From contig NZ_JAEULO010000025.1 in assembly GCF_016793705.1 (NCBI RefSeq), positions 1 through 64,000 on the forward strand: a DNA stretch of 64,000 nt, given 5' to 3'. Made by a program: the position numbers and the translations under genes. The notes under the pieces are model-generated. The model searched no databases, was not told the DNA's origin, and saw only the letters and a program-made list of their open reading frames with translations. This document shows, one piece after another, positions 60,998-64,000 of the stretch (the stretch's first letter is position 1; each line of letters opens with the position of its first letter). This stretch comes from Tabrizicola sp. (GTDB lineage: Bacteria; Pseudomonadota; Alphaproteobacteria; Rhodobacterales; Rhodobacteraceae).

Positions 60998-61773
60998 CGC
61001 AGCTCCTTGAAGACCGCGGTCAGCCGCGCGGTTTCCTCGGCCAGACCATAGGGCGGGTTGACCACGAACAGCCCCGACCCCTCCATCCGGTGCCCCTCGC
61101 GGGCGGGCGGGAAGCGGACCTCGTGGCGCAGGCTCTCGGGAAAGCCCGCCTCAAGCGCTGTCAGCATCGACCCATGTGCCCCGCCCCGCAGGATCGGATA
61201 CCACAGGATGAGGCAGCCCACGTTCCACTTGCGGTGGATGTTCGCCATGTGGCGCGGGATCGTTTCGTAATCCGCCTTCACCTCCCAGGAGGGGTCGATC
61301 AGCATCAGCCCCCGGCGCGGCGTGGGCGGTGTCAGCGCCAGCGCCAGCTCGAACCCGTCCTTCTGGTGGACATGCGCGCCCCAATCCTTCGCGACCGCCT
61401 TCAGATGGGCGAATTCCAGCGGATGCAACTCGGCCAGGTGGATCGTGTCCGTCTCGCGCAAGCCAAGCGCCGCGATCAGGGGCGAGCCGGGATAGGCCTG
61501 CGGGCCATAGGCCGCTCGCGTCTCCTCTAGCCGCTGCCGGTAGGGGTGGTCGGGGGGGAACAGCCGTTCCGCCAGCGCGATCCCCGCCGCCGCCTCGCCG
61601 GTCTTCACCGCCTCCTCCGCCGCCAGATCGTAGACCCCGCGCCCGGCATGGGTCTCGATATAGCTGAGCGGTTTCTCCTTGCGGGTCAGGTAGTCCAGCA
61701 CCCAGGCCAGCACCGCGTGCTTTTGCACATCCGCCAGGTTCCCGGCGTGGTAGAGATGTTGGTAGGACAGCAT
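60994..61773 (-). CDS. rlmJ: 23S rRNA (adenine-N6)-methyltransferase RlmJ
   Basis: A 259-residue SAM-dependent methyltransferase of the RlmJ family, which methylates A2030 of 23S rRNA. The start MLSYQHLYHAGNLADVQKH is diagnostic, ETHAGRGVYDL is the SAM motif, and LMLIDPSWEVK is the catalytic motif IV, here DPSW instead of the common DPPY. ILWYPI and FVVNPPYGL complete the fold. It is upstream of phzF with a 4-base overlap. E. coli uses it as a non-essential housekeeping modification. Confidence 0.92.
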   Translation of the reverse strand: MLSYQHLYHAGNLADVQKHAVLAWVLDYLTRKEKPLSYIETHAGRGVYDLAAEEAVKTGEAAAGIALAERLFPPDHPYRQRLEETRAAYGPQAYPGSPLIAALGLRETDTIHLAELHPLEFAHLKAVAKDWGAHVHQKDGFELALALTPPTPRRGLMLIDPSWEVKADYETIPRHMANIHRKWNVGCLILWYPILRGGAHGSMLTALEAGFPESLRHEVRFPPAREGHRMEGSGLFVVNPPYGLAEETARLTAVFKELR

Positions 61774-61932
61774 GGCCCAGCCCTACCCGGTCGTGCCCCG
61801 CAGGGGCAAGGCTAAGTATTTGCCGGTTGCAGCCTTGCGGCGCCCTCCGTCCGCGCCTATCTGCCCGGTCAATGGCACGAAGAGCTCCTTCAGGGCCCGG
61901 CCACGCACACCACAACGGATGGATGGGACGGA

Positions 61933-62595
61933 ATGGAGATATTCACTTACGCAGGCTTCGTTGCGCTGATGCAGGTCATCGGGATCGACCTCGTGCTCGC
62001 GGGCGACAATGCCATTGTCATCGGTCTGGCTGCGGCGGGCCTGCCCAAGGAACTGCGGGCCAAGGCAATTCTGGTCGGTATCGGCGCCGCCACGGTGATG
62101 CGGATCGGCTTTGCTCTGATCACCACGCAGCTTCTGGCCATCGTGGGACTGCTGCTTGCGGGTGGCATCCTGCTTTTGTGGGTCTGCTGGAAGATGTGGC
62201 AGGAACTTCGCGCCGGGGCGCACGCCCATGACATCGAGGCTGTCGAGGCGCTGGCCAACGCCGACCTCGACGCCGACGGGGCCATCGCGGACGACGCGCC
62301 GCGCAAGACCTTCAGGCAGGCTGCAACGCAGATCGTGGTGGCCGACGTGTCGATGAGCCTCGACAACGTTCTGGCCGTGGCGGGGGCGGCGAAGGACCAT
62401 CCGACGGTGCTGGTCATCGGGCTTGCCCTGTCGATCGCGATGATGGGCTTCGCGGCGAGCTACATCGCGAACCTGCTGAACAAGCACCGCTGGATCGCCT
62501 ATATCGGGCTCCTCATCATCCTCTACGTCGCGCTGAAGATGATGTGGGAGGGCTGGCACGAGGTCGAGCCGATCGTCATGGGAATGCTGGGCTGA
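61933..62595 (+). CDS. TerC/YjbE-family integral membrane protein
   Basis: A 220-residue protein with about seven hydrophobic helices. The TerC motifs are GIDLVLAGDNAIVIGLAAAGLP and VVADVSMSLDNVLAVAGAAKDHP, each with an Asp/Asn pair inside a membrane segment, as expected for metal-ion export. A hydrophilic His/Asp-rich loop (HAHDIEAVEALANADLDADG) lies between them. YjbE-type proteins are linked to manganese or calcium homeostasis. The 160-base leader upstream was examined for a Mn riboswitch without success. A hairpin follows at 62664. Confidence 0.9.
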   Translation: MEIFTYAGFVALMQVIGIDLVLAGDNAIVIGLAAAGLPKELRAKAILVGIGAATVMRIGFALITTQLLAIVGLLLAGGILLLWVCWKMWQELRAGAHAHDIEAVEALANADLDADGAIADDAPRKTFRQAATQIVVADVSMSLDNVLAVAGAAKDHPTVLVIGLALSIAMMGFAASYIANLLNKHRWIAYIGLLIILYVALKMMWEGWHEVEPIVMGMLG

Positions 62596-62663
62596 TTAAG
62601 CGGAGCGGGCCAGTCGGGTTGCCGGAGTTCAGCGACCTGGCTGCGGGTTCGACCTGAAGGGTG

Positions 62664-62685
62664 GGGCCGGGGGCTTCGGCCCTTT
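62664..62685 (+). terminator. Probable terminator of the TerC gene
   Basis: Stem GGGCCG/CGGCCC with a 7-base loop followed by TTT, 69 bases after the TerC stop. It is short but correctly placed. Confidence 0.45.
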
Positions 62686-62766
62686 GGAATCCGGGTGGGG
62701 AAGGCCTGCCTTTCCGCACCCGGCCGCCTGTGGCATCCTTTGCAGGCATAGTCCAGGAGAGCCGAA

Positions 62767-63246
62767 ATGGCCCTGACCGTCCGCCCCGCCCTGGCTGCTG
62801 CCCTGATGACGGCGCTGGCCCTGACCCCGGCCCTGGCGCAGCCGTGCAGCCAGTCCGAACCGCCGCGCCTGACCGGGGCCGACGGCGGCCTTGAAGGGGG
62901 TGTCTCGATCTCGGTCGGGCGGCTCGCAGACCTGATCTGGGTGCCCCTGTCGATCAACGGCCAGCCGGTCCCCGGCGATGCGGGCCTGTCATTGACGGTG
63001 ACTTTCGACGGCAAGGTCAGCGGCACCACCGGCTGCAACCGCTTCACCGGCAGCGCCCTGATGGACGCAGGTGTGCTGACGCTCGACCTTCTTGCGATCA
63101 CCGAGATGGCCTGCGTGGAACCCGAGCGGATGGAGCGCGAGGCCGCCTATCTGAAGGCGCTGGGCGAGGTGCGCGGGTTCATCGTCGCGCCGGACGGACT
63201 GTGGCTGACGCGCGAGGACGGGACGCTGGCGATGTGCCTGTGGTGA
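62767..63246 (+). CDS. Secreted META-domain protein
   Basis: A 159-residue exported protein with signal peptide MALTVRPALAAALMTALALTPALA, cleaved before QPCSQ. The META/HslJ-like domain is visible: SLTVTFDGKVSGTTGCNRFTGS, then TLDLLAITEMACVEPERMEREAAYLKAL, with the conserved cysteine pair GCN...MAC. Such proteins are periplasmic or outer-membrane associated stress proteins of unknown mechanism. The start has a weak GAGAG site. Confidence 0.85.
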   Translation: MALTVRPALAAALMTALALTPALAQPCSQSEPPRLTGADGGLEGGVSISVGRLADLIWVPLSINGQPVPGDAGLSLTVTFDGKVSGTTGCNRFTGSALMDAGVLTLDLLAITEMACVEPERMEREAAYLKALGEVRGFIVAPDGLWLTREDGTLAMCLW

Positions 63247-63527
63247 AGACGCTCTGACCGGCGCCTTCGACCGCGAGCCTGGCCAGCCTGAGCGGGTCCG
63301 CGAGGTCGCCGCGCCAAGGGCCGGGAAGCCGGGTCGGCACTTGGCGCCGCCGCAGATATCTGTCGGCAGAATTCCCATGCGCGAGAGCAGGCAGGAGAAG
63401 CGTGCTCTCCTGCGATCCGGGGAAACTGGGGAATTCTTCCGTTTCTGCGGTCCAGTATGGAATGGTCAGAGGCGAGGATCGCGGGCATGCTAAATCACGA
63501 TCAATAGAATCGAGATAAGGCGCCGCC
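63247..63527. other. Intergenic region before the FMN reductase gene
   Basis: About 280 bases on the plus-strand approach to the truncated reductase gene. There is a local dyad GCAGGAGAAGCGTGCTCTCCTGC near 63392-63414. A minus-strand open frame crosses the region but has no ribosome binding site or recognisable domain. No gene is called. Confidence 0.4.
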
Positions 63528-64000
63528 ATGACCCGCACCATCATCGGACTATCCGGAAACCTGGACCGACCATCAAAGACGCGGGCTCTGGTCCAGACCG
63601 TCGTCGCCACAGCGGCAAGCCAGTTCGAGGCCGCCGGGACGATCTATGACCTGGCCGACTTCGGACCCTCGCTGGGCGCCGCGCGGCGCGTGGCAGACCT
63701 GGAACCATCGGCGCGGACAGCGCTGGAAGTTGTCCTGACCGCCGACGCACTGGTGATCGGCAGCCCGGTCTACAAGGGCAGCTACACCGGGCTTTTCAAG
63801 CACCTGATCGACCTGATCGACCCGCTGGCGCTGGTCGGCAAGCCCATTCTTCTGACCGCGACGGGTGGTGGCGACCGGCATGCCCTGGTGATCGAGCACC
63901 AGCTCCGCCCGCTCTTCGGCTTCTTCGAGGCGCAGACCCTGCCCACCGGGCTTTACGCCGCCGATCGTGATGTCACCGACGGCCAGCCAGCCTCGCCCGC
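63528..64000 (+). CDS. NADPH-dependent FMN reductase (SsuE/MsuE type), 3' end cut by the window edge
   Basis: About 157 codons of a flavodoxin-like reductase. IIGLSGNLDRPSKTRALVQT is the FMN-phosphate loop, followed by ALVIGSPVYKGSYTGLFKHL and LLTATGGGDRHALVIEHQL, the MsuE/SsuE-type active site. Such enzymes supply reduced FMN to sulfonate or other monooxygenases. The reading frame is open to the right edge, so neighbours that would show the partner enzyme are outside the window. Confidence 0.88.
   Translation, partial: MTRTIIGLSGNLDRPSKTRALVQTVVATAASQFEAAGTIYDLADFGPSLGAARRVADLEPSARTALEVVLTADALVIGSPVYKGSYTGLFKHLIDLIDPLALVGKPILLTATGGGDRHALVIEHQLRPLFGFFEAQTLPTGLYAADRDVTDGQPASP

Noticed and set aside
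61774..61932. Possible yybP-ykoY manganese riboswitch upstream of the TerC-like gene
   Set aside because: Such riboswitches are common before these genes, but I could not find the conserved core motifs in this leader.
63179..63610. Minus-strand open frame across the 63.2-63.6 kb gap
   Set aside because: It overlaps the end of the META gene and the start of the FMN reductase, lacks a ribosome binding site and has no recognisable domain.

Overview
The window is a GC-rich, densely coded bacterial chromosome segment that looks like a member of the Rhodobacteraceae (Alphaproteobacteria). The signs are a compact PHA locus (phaZ divergent from phaC-phaP-phaR), hom, glpX and recJ close together, soxBDAG sarcosine oxidase, a dnaG-rpoD block, nrdR-ribD, and a short intergenic repeat ending in GGGATATTT of a kind I associate with this family. 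No prophage, plasmid, rRNA or CRISPR array is visible. The family assignment is inference from gene content and was not computed.

Layout: 1-5.3 kb holds a truncated parE, a DUF4153 membrane protein, and a two-gene signalling unit made of an H-NOX-like protein and an HNOBA-GGDEF diguanylate cyclase. At 5.3-6.4 kb two nearly identical tRNA-Glu genes flank an MltB-type transglycosylase. At 6.5-12.9 kb are recJ, a HEPN-like small gene, glpX, a secreted hypothetical, hom and a small lipoprotein. At 13-16.2 kb is an orphan tadE/tadE/tadG set. At 16.5-19.8 kb are glutamate dehydrogenase, a CDF metal exporter with a divergent MerR sensor, and dps. At 19.9-26.3 kb are soxBDAG and a DegT aminotransferase. 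At 26.6-34.5 kb are a LysR regulator, the PHA genes with PhaR-type operators, and two alpha/beta hydrolases. At 34.6-45 kb are thrS, a cold-shock protein, an ArsC/Spx-like protein, a RAYT transposase with its REP palindromes, an AT-rich DUF3800 gene, thyX, gloA, nrdR-ribD, a dienelactone hydrolase, a glycosyltransferase and two small genes. At 45-49.5 kb is dnaG-rpoD followed by an AT-rich PD-(D/E)XK gene.

At 49.6-58.8 kb nine minus-strand genes encode an ABC importer of the polar amino acid/opine class (ATPase, two binding proteins, two permeases), two glutamine-synthetase-like ligases, a class I glutamine amidotransferase and a FAD amine oxidase. Together they resemble uptake plus gamma-glutamylation catabolism of an amine such as putrescine. 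At 58.9-64 kb are a leaderless PhnD-like protein, TerB, PhzF, RlmJ, a TerC/YjbE membrane protein, a META-domain protein and a truncated FMN reductase.

Most of the window is ordinary chromosome. The less ordinary parts are: the H-NOX-like protein, which lacks its proximal haem histidine; the RAYT gene with REP palindromes inside its own reading frame; three accessory genes with nuclease-like motifs (HEPN, DUF3800, PD-(D/E)XK), each followed directly by REP-type palindromes; a hairpin that could mask the soxB ribosome binding site; and an alpha/beta hydrolase without its nucleophile serine.
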